NCBI GenBank assembly: GCA_035236585.1
Contig: CP141132.1
Coordinates: 22,109,945 to 22,173,944 of the forward strand
Direction of reading: 5' to 3'
DNA from: Warburgia ugandensis
Lineage: Eukaryota; Streptophyta; Magnoliopsida; Canellales; Canellaceae
Length of the DNA: 64,000 nt
Under the pieces are notes generated by a model. The model worked only from the letters and a program-made list of their open reading frames with translations. It searched no databases and was not told where the DNA came from. Position numbers and translations under genes: made by a program. How positions within the stretch are numbered: position 1 is the first letter of the stretch; each line of letters begins with the position of its first letter. Positions 1-11,179 of this stretch are shown here, in pieces.

Positions 1-899
1 ATACCAAAAGATTTTCTTTAAGGGATATTTTTCTCTCCACCATTGGAACAAGATGCCCTATAGTGAATGACCTAGATTCCTTCGAGATTTCCTTATCCAC
101 TCTTGGTTTCTTCTTCTTTTTCACCTAGCCCACCATTATTTTCTTTGTTCAATATCATTAAACCAAGTTGAGACGTCTCCCCTAAGGAATTTGAACATTT
201 TCTTCCTATTTTATAGGTGGGTAGTCCAATGAAAAAAATTCACCAATAGAGCATTAGCTTGATCTTTATTGTAGTTTATCCTTTTTTGCTTAAATTATCA
301 TTGGTTGCTTAGGATATGCATGAACAAGGATAGATCTTGGCCTTTAAGTACTTAAAAAGTAAGATAATTTCCAACCATAGATTTCTCATAAATTGTCTCT
401 CTCTCTTCACTCCTTTATTTTCTTCACTTTTATTCCTTATTTTTATCATGCAAAACATAAGGTTGAGTGTGACTCATCACATTGCATGGAAGAAATCCTG
501 TGGTTCCTTAGGTGGTCCTCTCTTTTGGTTAAATTGGAGAGAGAGTGTAAGGAATGCATCTCATGTTGGTCCCGATCTTCTAACTTATTTTATTTTAGAG
601 AAGTCTTCATTGTATGTGATCCTAGTGTACATCATTTAATCTTTCCTTAAGCTTCACAAGGAGGTGAATAGCTTGCATGCATGCATGAAAAGCTTTGTCA
701 CCTTACTTCTGATGTGAATACCCATTTTAGTACATAAAAGGTTGATGTCTCACTTTAAGTTTTTAACTGCTTTGACTTTGTTAACGATAAATACTTTTCA
801 TTATGAACTTCTTGGATTTCATATTTGGTATGTTGGCCCATGTTGTAGCTTGGATTCTAAAAATGCCCTTCTTTTCTCATTTGTACCTTGGACCTACAA
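1..899. other. AT-rich sequence, nothing assignable
   Basis: I see no coding region or clear repeat boundary here. It adjoins the inverted LTR fragment at 900-2010 and may be its continuation, since that family of LTRs is several kb long, but I could not align it by eye. Short open frames around 337-650 have no recognisable similarity and look like chance. Confidence 0.3.
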
Positions 900-2010
900 A
901 GTGTAGAATTAACCCTAACTAGTGATATTCATGAAAAGTTTTGGGATAAAATCTACTAAATATAGAGGTATATATATGCAATATATATATATATATATTA
1001 AATACTAGAAGACTTATATTTTCCTAATCTTCAAGTAAATACTCTCTAGTGAATGAGTTGTAGTCTCATAAGAGTTTCTAGAAATGATATCCATAAAAAA
1101 TTCTCAAAACTTCTATGGAAGTCCTTTATTTGAGAGATTCTTCTATTCAGATTTATTAAATTGTTAACTTTAGCATGCTAAGAAAAGTGAACAATAGTTC
1201 AAAATTCTACTCTTATGCTAAATATATTTCATTGTCAATCAATCCTCAAAATGTGAGTGCATATATAAAGCCAATATATACTATTATTAGTTTTCAAGCA
1301 ATTTATAACCTAAATTGACATCTGAAAGTATACTTTGACTTCAAATCTCATTGGATATTATTAACACTCAAAAAGAAGTCTCTTAGAAAGGTATAACTCT
1401 CACATTAATATGTGAGTAGAATAATATTCATCAAGTCCAAAATTCTCATGTATCTTCGTACTAACGAGCAATAATTTAGAAAAAATATGATATCAATCTC
1501 ATGAAAGATATCAACTATTAGGAAGGTTACACTCAACCGTATTCCTTATTCAATCATAACCATATCTAAGTTGTACTTCTCCTAAGATCACGTTAGATCT
1601 TCCATTAGGACGAAACATCGGCTTAGGATAGGGTTATTAAAACAAGGGATATAAGGATAAACAAACATTATTTTGAAAATATGTAAAGGTCTTCAACCAA
1701 TGTTACTCTTCACTTTGACTTATGGTATAGCTTTTCTTTGAAATTTTCTTCTTGCAGCCTTTTGATGTTCATCACTTGAGCTATATTGCTCATATTCAAG
1801 ATAATATTTCAATCAACTCTACATATTTCCAAAACAAACTAGGTACTAGATATATTATAGGGGTTAATAAGGGTAATGGTTGACTTGTTAGCAAAGAAGA
1901 GGCTTCGTAAATAGGCTAAAGGGTTTAACTAGCAAAAAAATAACTTAGGGAAGGCTAAAGGCTTTGGGTTAACCAAGGATGACCTCTATCATGTTCTAAG
2001 TTTCATACGG
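900..2010 (-). repeat. Inverted fragment of the long-LTR family
   Basis: Read on the minus strand, this segment aligns with 15180-16300 on the plus strand. Shared landmarks occur in the same order: a block around 'ttaacccaaagc' (1940-1970), an 'attattctactcaca' block (1405-1425), and 'agcatgctaaagtta' (1165-1185). Identity is visibly moderate with many small indels, which suggests an old copy. I infer it is the 5' half of an LTR that belongs to the same family as the copies at 7.7-22.07 kb, inserted in the opposite orientation. No coding sequence lies in it. Confidence 0.6.
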
Positions 2011-2819
2011 CTTGAATTGACCATAAATTTAAGAGATGCATGGTATAGTATTTTAGATATTTAGCCTCAAAAGAAAGGAGGCCTTTATGAAATAAGAGCA
2101 ACCATAGATATGTCTTATAAATTTGACTCCTTGGGGGATGAGGGGACAAGGTTGAAAATATTTTATAGAAAATTAATGCTAACTTGATGCCTTCATGGTT
2201 GGAAGTGCCTCCATGAAACCTCCATAGGAGGTTTGTGCTATTTGTTCTAGCCCGGCACATTTAACCACAACTTGTCCCTCTAATAGTGTTTGCATTGAAC
2301 ATCATTTGGAACAAGTGAATACTCTAAATGCATATCACAATCATAGCAATAATCCATACTCTGAGACCTATAATCTAGGATAGGCTAGGCATCCTAACTT
2401 GTCATGGTCTAAAAATAATTAACCAGGATGGTCATCTATGATCCCCTTAGAAAAAACTTTCCTAAAGCTTCAATTTCCCTATAGCCACCTGGTTTTTAGC
2501 TTCCTCAATAACCAAAGAAACCATTAGGGTGTACATAAATCAACTGTCAATTCTTAAGTTATTACTAAATTAGAAATGCAAATGAGCTAGGTGTCTACTG
2601 CATTGAATGATAGATGAAAGGGACAGTTTCATAGTTAGCTAACTCCAAACCCTAAGGGCTAGTTTGAAATAGGGTCAAGTTCAAGTAGACTACATGAGCA
2701 TGCAATGTCCATAACGACCCTTATAAGTAGCCATTAGGTTGATACCAATGTAGGGCAAACTAAGGAAATTATAGAGGACAATGAACTAGTTAAAACACAA
2801 AAGAAAGAGAAAAAATAGG
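2011..2819 (+). other. Probable decayed gag region of the gypsy element
   Basis: This stretch lies directly upstream of a recognisable gag-protease reading frame and has no long open frame of its own. By position it should hold the retrotransposon capsid (gag) gene. I cannot identify a zinc knuckle or capsid motif in it, so the assignment rests on context only. Confidence 0.3.
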
Positions 2820-2825
2820 AATCTC

Positions 2826-3604
2826 TTACTCCATCTAAGCCTATAGTAAAGGCACCTTACGTGCCTAAAGCCCCAATCCCTCAGTTACTAAACAAGGCAA
2901 AGAAAGGCACCAATTTCAATGAGATAAGGGATGTGTTTAAGCATGTTCAAATAAATATCCCATTACTCAATGCTATCAAAGACATTCCTGCTTATGCAAA
3001 ATTTCTTAAAGATCTCTGCACACAAAAGCACAAGCTTAGTGTGAAAATGATAGCTTTCCTCACCAAGTAGGTGAACTCTTTAATCTAACACTAAACCCCT
3101 CCTATGTTCGAAGATCCATGTTGTCCTACCATCTCTTTAGTTATTGGAATCCATGTCATTGATAGGGCATTACTAGATTTAAGGGCTATTGTAAACCTAT
3201 TACCATTTTCCGTCTATGAGCAACTAGATCTTGATGACCTTAAACTAGCCAATACCACCTTGTAGTTAGTAGATAGATCAGTAAATATTCCATGTGGTAT
3301 GCTTGAGAATGTTGTAATACTGATGGACCAAATTTACTTTCCTATAGATTTTATTATCTTGGATACCCAGCCTATGTTATACCAAGGTAGTTAGATCCCA
3401 ATAATTCTTGGACATTCACTTTTGGCAACGTCCGATTCCATTATCAATTGTAGAAATGGTGTGAGGAAGTTATCATTTGGCAATATGAAAGTCAAGCTCA
3501 ATGTTATTAATGTCAATATTCAACATTTAGACCTAGATAACTCTTGTGTAGTCAATTTAATTGAAGATCTACTTCAAGTTGCAAATCCACCATTGTCTAC
3601 TTAA
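2826..3604 (+). pseudogene. Retrotransposon gag-protease junction and aspartic protease (broken)
   Basis: One continuous reading frame runs from about 2826 to the stop at 3602-3604. It is interrupted by stops at 3068 (TAG), 3086 (TAA), 3092 (TAA), 3263 (TAG) and 3392 (TAG), all in the same frame. Visible landmarks are the linker ending in KDIPAYAKFLKDLC, the protease core around ALLDLRAIVNLLP (3165-3205), then IIDFIILDTQP-like and IPIILG blocks, and SIINCRNGVRKLSFGN. In this family the active site is normally D-[LTS]-G-A-S; here the Gly, Ala and Ser are replaced (DLRAIV), so protease activity is lost. Several of the stops sit where the family usually has Gln. Confidence 0.8.
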
Positions 3605-5760
3605 GACATGGTTAGCACATTTTAGTGGTGAATTTGATATATGCAAGTCCATTGATGAGGTTAATAATCTTTTAGGTGCTATGCCAATAATGGATACCTC
3701 CAAATGGGAACCACTGGTAGATCCACTTCCTTCTTCAAATTCTGTACCAGTATTGTTAGTTGAAAAACTACCTACCTTAGTCCTTAAGCCACGCCCTAAA
3801 AATTTAAAATATTATTACTTAGGGCCAAATGAATCCTTACCTATAATCATAGCTTCATATCTAGATAAGGAACAAGAAGAAAAGCTTCTTGATGTTCTCT
3901 GGGAATATAAGATAGCCTTAGGTTGGACAATAGTAGATATCAAAGGGATTAGTATTTCCATGTGTATGCATAGAATCCATCAAGAGCAAAATGATAAATC
4001 ATCTAAGGAAACATAAAGGAGACAAAACCCAAATATGAAAGATGTTGTGAAAGACGAAGTGCTTAAACTCCTAGATGTTGGTGTCATCTACCATATATCA
4101 AATAATACAAGTTAGCCCAGTTTAGGCTATCCCCAAGAAGTCTGAATTCATAGTAATTCTAAATGAGGATAATGAGTTAGTCCCCATTCACATGACCAAT
4201 TTGTGGAGAGTTTGTATAGATTTCTAAAAATTGATCTCAATCAAAATCTTCTAGATAAAGAATAGGAAGGAAAGCTTCTTATTGGACCATAATAGATATC
4301 AAAGGGATTAGCATTACCATGTGTATGCAAAGAATCCATTTAGAGGAAAATGATAAACCATCTAAGGAAACATAGAGGAGACTAAACCCTCATATGAAAG
4401 AGGTTGTGAGAGATTAAGTGTTTAAACTCTTACATGTTGGTGTCATCTACCCTGCATCTGACAGTACTTAGGTTAGCTCAATTTAGGTTGTCCCTAAGAA
4501 GTCCTTCGAAATGAGGATAATGAGTTAGCCCCACTCCCATGACCACCAGGAAGAGAGTTTGTATAGATTGCCAAAAATAGAACTTGGTCACAAGGAAAGA
4601 CCACTTTCCTCTTCCCTTCATAGACCAAATGCTGAAAAGGTTAGCCAGTCATAGTTATTACTACTTTCTTGATGGATAATCCAGCTTAACTAAATCCCCA
4701 TTGCACTTGAGGACTAGGAGAAGACTACATTTATCTACCCTTTTAAGACCTTCGCCTACTGTTGTATGCCTTTTGGACTTTGCAATGCTCCAGCTATGTT
4801 TCAAAGGTGTATGTTGAGCATATTTTCTAACATGGTGGAGAGGTTTTTAGAAGTGTTTGGGGATGATCTTTCAGTGTTTGGCTCTTCATTTGATGAATGA
4901 TTGCATTATTTAAAACTTGTCCTTGCAAGGGTCAAGAAAAGAATTTTGTGTCAAACTAAGAAAAATGTCATTCTATGGTTCAAAATGGCATTATTCTAGG
5001 TCATATCAAATCACACAATGACATAGAAGTAGATAAAGCCAAAGAGAATTTAATCTCTAACCCTCCTCCTCCTCCTCCAAGGAAGGTGAAGGAAAATCGT
5101 TCATTTTTAGTCCATGTTAGTTTCTATAGATGATTCATCAAGGACTTTAGTAAAATTGCTAAGCCCCTATGTAATTTACCTACAAAGGAGGAAATTTTTT
5201 TTATTTTGATGATGATTATATATGAAAGCATTTGAGTGCCTAAAGGCTGAATTAACTTCTACATGACCACCAAATTAGAGTGCACCATTTGAAATATTTT
5301 TTGATGCTTTAGACTATGTGATTAGGGCCATGTAGGGGCAACGTATTGATAAACTTCCCTATGTGATATATTATGCTAGCAAAACACTCAATGATGCCCA
5401 ACTCAACTATTCCACTATAAAAAAAAAAGAGTTGTTGGTAGTTGTTATTTTTTCCTTGGATAAGTTTATATCTTACTTGCTAGGATCTAAGGTCATTGTC
5501 AACTCGGACCATGCAACTTTGAAATACCTTCTTTCTAACAAGGGGACTAAAAGTAGGGTGATCCAATGGATACTATTGCTATAGGAGTTTGATTTAAAAA
5601 TTCGGGATAAGAAAAGTTCCAAAAATGTTATAATCAACCATTTATATAGGTTAATTGTGGAATCTACTAGCTTGTTATAGGTCAAATGCCTAATCACTAG
5701 TTTAAACAAAATACGAAAAAATATATTACTAAGGTCAAACACTTACATAGGATGATCCAT
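3561..5760 (+). pseudogene. Gypsy reverse transcriptase and RNase H (broken)
   Basis: After a frameshift near 3600 the coding track continues in the frame starting at 3561: FSGEFDICKSIDEVNNLLG, LGPNESLPIIIASYL, and ALGWTIVDIKGI are typical of the connection into RT. RT continues from 4013 with NPNMKDVVKDEVLKLLDVG, then VCIDCQK (4555-4575), KDHFPLPFIDQ (about 4600), QRCMLSIFSNMVERFLEVF and the catalytic box as FGDD (about 4855-4870). RNase H follows at 5363-5584 with [16 protein letters not shown] and an [13 protein letters not shown] block. A TAG at 5582 stands where Gln is expected, after which the track resumes with EFDLKIRDKK. Many other stops and frameshifts occur. Confidence 0.82.
3867..4580 (+). 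repeat. Internal tandem duplication of the RT N-terminal region
   Basis: About 350 bp are present twice in direct orientation, roughly 3867-4240 and 4258-4580. The motif 'gatatcaaagggatta' occurs at about 3937 and again at about 4296. Both units continue through the CMHRIH/CMQRIH-like block, the NPNMKDVV/NPHMKEVV-like block and a shared 'gagttag' segment up to 'gagtttgtatagatt'. The copies have diverged by substitutions and small deletions, so the duplication is old. It would break the polymerase fold even without stops. Confidence 0.75.
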
Positions 5761-5789
5761 ACTTGTTCAAATACTGTCCTCATTAGGTC

Positions 5790-7160
5790 ATTAGGAGATT
5801 TATACTAGATAGTAAACATCGTAAAATTATTTCCTTTTCCCATGACCATGCATATGGTGGTCATTTTAGACCAAATTCGATTACGCGAGATCTTTTATTC
5901 ACTTTTTTTTTTTTTGCCAAGAGCATTTTATTGTAGAATGAATTAAACAATTGATAGAATTCAATTAGTCAACTAAGTCAATGTACAAGATCAGATTCTT
6001 CTAGTCCTCCTGACGCCGCAACTTTCCATTTCTAACTAAAGGTAGCTTGTCTTGCCTAGGAGGTGGGAATAGTTGACAGCAGAGTAGTGAATGAGTGCGT
6101 AACATGTGGGAATATGCTTTACATAAGGACATCGGCAAAGATCTTATGGTGTGGTTTTTATTGGCCCACTCTTTTCGGGGATTCACATGCTTATTGCATG
6201 GCATGTGCTAGATGTCTATAGTTGGGAGCATAGGAAAGAGAAATATCATGCCCTTAAGGCCCATTCTCATTGTTGACCTCTTTATATTTGCGGCATTGAT
6301 TTTATGGGACCATTTCCTTACTCTTTTGGTTATATGTACATCCTTGTGGGAGTGGACTATGAATCCAAATGGGTGGAAGCTACATAGTGCAAGTTCAATG
6401 ACCACACAATAGTGGTAAAGTTTTAAAAAATATATATGTTTCCATGCTTTGGTACTCTCAAGGAAAAATTAATGATGGCGAAAAGACTTTCGCAATAGAG
6501 TGTATGATAAATTAAAGTGTTATCCATAGGATTTCTACCCCTATCAATCTTAGACTAGTGGATAAGTGGAAGTGTTAAATAGGAGTATAAAGAAAATTTT
6601 AGAAAAGACAGCCTTTCTAGGTCTTTAAGACTTAGTGACACTTTATAGTCTTATTGTACTGCATTTAAAACCCCTATAAGCATGTCACCCTACCATTCAG
6701 TCTGTGGAAAGCCCTACCCTGTCTTAGTAGAACTTGAGCATAAAGCATATTGGGTCATTAAAAAGCTCAATTTTGACCTAAATACTGCTATAACCTATAG
6801 AAAACTCTAGCTCAATGAGTTGGATGAACTAAGGAAAGATGCATATGAGTCAGCCAAGATATTCAAAGACCACATGAAAAGCCATCGTGACAGACACATC
6901 CTGATAATGTCCTTCACCCTTGGACATAAGGTCCTCTTGTATAATTCTATATTACATCTATTCCCTAATAAACTTTGATCTAGGTGGACTGGACCCTACA
7001 CAGTACATATTGTTTACCCTCATGAGCCTGACGAGATAGAAAAGGATGGAGAGATTTTCAAAGTAAATAGGCAAAAGTTGAAACCCTATTTAGAGTTAGT
7101 AAACCTAAAAGTGGAAGAAACCTTTCTAGAAAAACCAGTCAACCAGGACTCACCTTAGCA
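5790..7160 (+). pseudogene. Gypsy integrase and polyprotein C-terminus (broken)
   Basis: Landmarks in order are: SHDHAYGGHF (about 5838-5870), matching the start of the zinc-binding HHCC region; RNIMPLRPILIVDLF (6236-6285), the linker into the catalytic core; a frameshifted core segment (6285-6480); and a C-terminal GPYTVHIVYP...KVNRQKLKPYLE block (6990-7100). The expected catalytic D,D-35-E residues cannot be traced because of frameshifts, and a poly-T run near 5905-5915 disrupts the zinc region. The frame ends with a TAG at about 7156. Confidence 0.72.
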
Positions 7161-7263
7161 TGTCTTGTGATGCTTGCATCCATCATATCACCTACATTCA
7201 TCAATGTCATTCATCATTGCATAGTATTGTATGTCTAGCTAAAGGCATTAAACTTAGCTCTTA

Positions 7264-7800
7264 CTGTGGGCAACCTAGGATTTTTAGAGGGTCTCATCAT
7301 TCTACATTATCCATTTATCATGTAGAATTCTACATTTTAAAACACTAGGGACAATGTCTAGTTGAGGTTGGAGGTGTAGATATGCATGAGATTTCTGAGT
7401 TTTCTTCTATTTTTGAAAAAAAAAAAAAAAAATCAAGTTTTTTAATAGTTTTAGGGTCAAAGTTTCTTTACTGTGATGAGAATTGGATCTTGTCAATCTT
7501 AGTATTTCTCCTTCTTTTACTTCTTAATAGAAATGCATATGGTTAATTCAACATTTTATTCATGTCTTTAAGTGTTTTATAAAAGTTAAATCTTGGAACA
7601 TACTTACACAACAATACATAGTCTTGACTAAAGGATGGTTTTTAGAGAGTCTCATTATTCTACATTACCCATTTATCATGTAGATTCCTATGTTTTAAAA
7701 CACTAGGGACAATGTTTAGTTGGGGTTGGGGGGTGTAGATATGCATGAGATTTCTAAGTTTTCTTCTATTTTTGAAAAAAAAGTTTTTTCAAGCTTTTAA
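7264..7800 (+). repeat. Duplicated polypurine tract/LTR start
   Basis: A segment of roughly 170 bp is present twice, 372 bp apart (from about 7264 and 7636). Each copy contains 'aaaacactagggacaatg', a G-rich tract (gttggaggtg / ggttggggggtg) and then 'tgtagatatgcatgag'. A G-rich polypurine tract followed by TG at the end of a gypsy coding region is the expected 3' LTR junction, so the LTR probably starts at about 7374 and/or 7732. The rest of each unit, to about 7630 and 8000, is also similar between copies. Confidence 0.6.
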
Positions 7801-10800
7801 AGAGTTTTAGGGTCAAATTTTCTTTACTGTGATGAGAAATGGATCTTCTGAATCTTAGTACTTCTCCTACTTTTGCTTCTTAAGAGAAATGCATGTGGTT
7901 AATCCAACATTTTATTCATGTCTTTAAGTGTTTTATGAAAGTTAAATCTTTGAACATACTTAAACTACAATACATAGTCTAGACTAATAGATGGTTATGA
8001 CTTAGAGACGCTGAGAAAAATTAATGAAGACCTATATACTCAAGTCAATATTAGTGACTATCATCTTTCATAGGGTTATAAGTAATTCTAGACTTTCTTC
8101 AATGGACATCAACTTTGAGAGATCCCAGTATCGTTGTTTTGCTCAATTGCTAAGAAAAATAGAAGTACTAACTTTCTTTCTTGAACATTTTTGGAATCTA
8201 ATAGGTTTTAAGCTTTTAAGAAACCTAGAGAATGATATAGGCCATCCTTGTTTCAACCTAAAGACATAAACCTTACCTAGTATATTATACCACTAGTTAG
8301 ACCCTTTAAGCCTCTTGGTAAGCCTTTTCTTTTCAAAAACCCATTTACCTTGACATAGAAACCCAAATATAAAAATATCTACTACCTATCATTCAAAATT
8401 ATTATAGATGATAGAAAAAGTAAGAAGAGGACAAATATTTAAGAAGCGAAAAATATCAAAGTGCTTACAAAGAAAAAACCCTTCTTAAAGAAATACAAAG
8501 AAAAGTAGACATATCAAGGAAAAGAAAATAAAATTATCGAAAGAAAAAGAAATGTGAAGATATTCACTTCAGTTCAAAAGAAAAAGTTGTCCATCACTCA
8601 ATTGAAGACCTCTACTCATACTTGAATCTTTGAATCCATTTTACCATTTCTTTTTAGATCCTTTCCTAGGCCTATGCTTCGTCCTACCCAAAGGCCTATT
8701 GATCTTAAGGTGGAAAATAACCTTAATGAGGATATAAATAGGAAGGGAATTAATGTGAAATACCCCTACTAGTCTTGGTAATAGCATCCATTCTTAGGGA
8801 TCATAATTATTTGTCTCATCTAGGCTTATAAAGATTATGAGAATCATCAGTCTTATTGGATTTGGTCACATAAAGAGAGAATTTTGTTTGACTTTTTCTC
8901 AAAGAACTTTAATTCTTAGTGGATATCAGTGAGAATTTAAGGTCAAAACATCATTCCATTGCAGTATATCTATTTAGAAGTCCTAACTATGCAGTTGTAC
9001 ACACATTGCACTATGAGACATAACTGTAATAAAATGGCTTCAGTATGTGGATAATTTGTGGAATTTTCATTCATCTTTGTTAAGTTGTTAAAGCTAACAG
9101 ATTGCTAATGGAAAAAAATTCTCCAAGACAAAATAAAGGACTTAATCTTATGGAATTTTGTGGGTATATTCATGGAAAACCCTCACAAGGTCTAACTTGT
9201 CCACTAGGGGTAACCTAAGGGTTTAACAGCTTATTGCATATATTAAATGCAATCATAAGTACTACGAAAAGGGCAACCACTTTTGTTTTCATGATTTTTT
9301 TGCATGTTTTGATTGAGCTTAGCAAAATGCTAGTTAGAAGTGTAATAAATGTTCAATTTTTTGAAAAACATATTCAATTAGCAATCCATATGTTATAAAT
9401 TACAAGTATTATTCTAGGTTTTTTTAGATTTTTATAACACATGTATTTTTGAACTGATAATTAAAAAGTTTGATATTTTGTAGGATCAGAAGCTAATCCA
9501 AAGTAAGTATGTGAATTTTCAAAATTTGTTAAAATTTAATAAGGGCTTTTACTCTTTTGTAGGTATTGAAAAGATGATCCAACAGTTGATATCAAGTAAG
9601 ATAATACTTGAAGTTCAAGATCAAAAGAGAACCAAAGACCTAAGTTTCATCATTGCAAAGCTAAATCATGGTTCAAGATCATCTTAAGATAGGTAAATGA
9701 ATCCAAGGAAGCAATTGGAAGTATCAAAGGTGACTAAAATGGGCTCATGTAAAAAGCCATACAATTCCACCACGTTTGAATGAGAATTGGATCCATACAT
9801 GAAGTTTCCTATTCTAATAAGGAAACATAAGTGAGCCAAGCCATTCAAACCATGAGCCAAAGGACTTAGCCATTCAAGCCATCAAAGTGAGTGATCAAGC
9901 CATGAGAGCCATGCTTCATGGAGCCACATGATTGGATGAAGATTTTAAGCAATTATCCATGCTAAAATAGTGAATTTTAAGGGATAATTAGAAGGATGTT
10001 CATAAGAACCTATCTCTTTCCCCTCTCTTTCCCTTTCCATTTTTTTATTTCTTTTCTTTCTTCCCACCTCCTAGGGTTTCCAACACAAAAACCAAAGGTG
10101 CAGATGCCTCGCCTTAAAAAAGTGGCACCTCCCACCTCATTGCCTCTTTTGGTTGTACTAGAATTCCAACCATTCACCCAACTCCCTATTCCATTCCTCC
10201 ATCTTTTCCTCTCTCTTATCTTTTCCTCTTACCTTCCCAACTTTTTTTTAAGGTTTCCATGATTTTGCACAAGGAGAAGATGCACTGCCCTGAAAAAGTG
10301 GCACCTTCCACCTTGCCACCTTGACTCCTTCCTTAAAGTCTTCCACTTACCACTTTCCTATTTCTACTCAACCATCTAGTTTCCTACATTGAGTCATTGT
10401 TCTAATTCTCTTTTTTCTTTCCAAGATAGGATGTCATCAAATTGGAAAGTAAAATTCTACAAATACCCATGAATTCCAAGCCCAAATCAAATAAGGGAGT
10501 TGCTTCTAACTACTTGAAATCAAAGAACTTGTTCTTGGAGATCTTCTTAGGGTTCTGGACCAAAACACTTTGGCTACTTCTCCATTGTATTCCACAACCT
10601 TTTCCTTTGCTCTATTTATTTGGTTTTTTGTACTGTAATTAGGTCAGTGCCTTGCTTTAGTTTCCTTGATTTCATTGTTGTTTAATTGCTTTTCTTGTTG
10701 ATTAAGTTGAATAGCATAATTCCTCTTTCATCTCCTTTCAATCTTGCTTCCACTTCTCTTGCTCCTACGAAGAACCTTTGTGGGAAGGAAAGAGTTCTCT

Positions 10801-10930
10801 TATACCCTTATTTCAGGACAATGTTAGGGAAACAGAGGAAAAAGTTAAGCTAAATATAATGGTCAATGTAATCCCTAAATTTGATCCAGAATGGGAGAAT
10901 TCATCTTGAGGTGATCGCAACCAATTCATG
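7732..10930 (+). repeat. Long-LTR family copy 1 (possible 3' LTR of the upstream gypsy element)
   Basis: This non-coding block starts after the polypurine tract and aligns segment by segment with 11180-15000. Shared landmarks include 'gtacacacattgcac' (8998) against 'gtacacacacatgcac' (12010), 'atgtggataattt' (9044 and 12059), 'tggggtaacctaagg'-type segments (9210 and 12228), and 'tttgatattttgtagg' (9470 and 12493). Pyrimidine-rich stretches at 10000-10420 and short open frames there are not convincing genes. I infer a diverged LTR; it may be truncated at its 3' end. Confidence 0.6.
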
Positions 10931-10939
10931 GTGAGTACA

Positions 10940-11160
10940 AATGTCATTGAATTACCACCACCTCAATTTTTGATGTGGAGGAATTATATTGAATATCGTG
11001 AAATACTGAAAATGAGGGATCATCAATAAGGTCCCACAACATTGAAAATCATGGTGGCCTATAGTGTCATATTGTTACCAACATCCAAAATTTCAAGGTG
11101 GAGGAAATACATAGACTACTGTGAGATTCTGAAATGGCATAAGCAATCTTGCCATTTCAT
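10940..11160 (+). repeat. Short imperfect duplication at an LTR-copy boundary
   Basis: Two roughly 100-bp units, starting near 10950 and 11060, share a 'gtggaggaaatacatagactac'-like core: 'tggaggaattatattgaata' in the first and 'tggaggaaatacatagacta' in the second. Each is followed by a 'tgagattctgaaatgg'-like tail. The pair sits between LTR copies 1 and 2. Its origin is unclear. Confidence 0.45.
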
Positions 11161-11179
11161 TCCTAGAGTTAGGATTAGA

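Larger units (their letters stand above)
2700..7400 (+). mobile_element. Degenerate Ty3/gypsy retrotransposon internal region
   Basis: The order protease, reverse transcriptase, RNase H, integrase is the Ty3/gypsy order and is seen here on the plus strand. Each domain is recognisable but broken by stops, small frameshifts and a 350-bp duplication, so no functional polyprotein can be made. The polyprotein ends near 7155, followed by a purine-rich tract and what looks like the start of an LTR. The flavour is that of long gypsy families common in grapevine. A 5' LTR and primer binding site were not found in the expected place. Confidence 0.8.
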
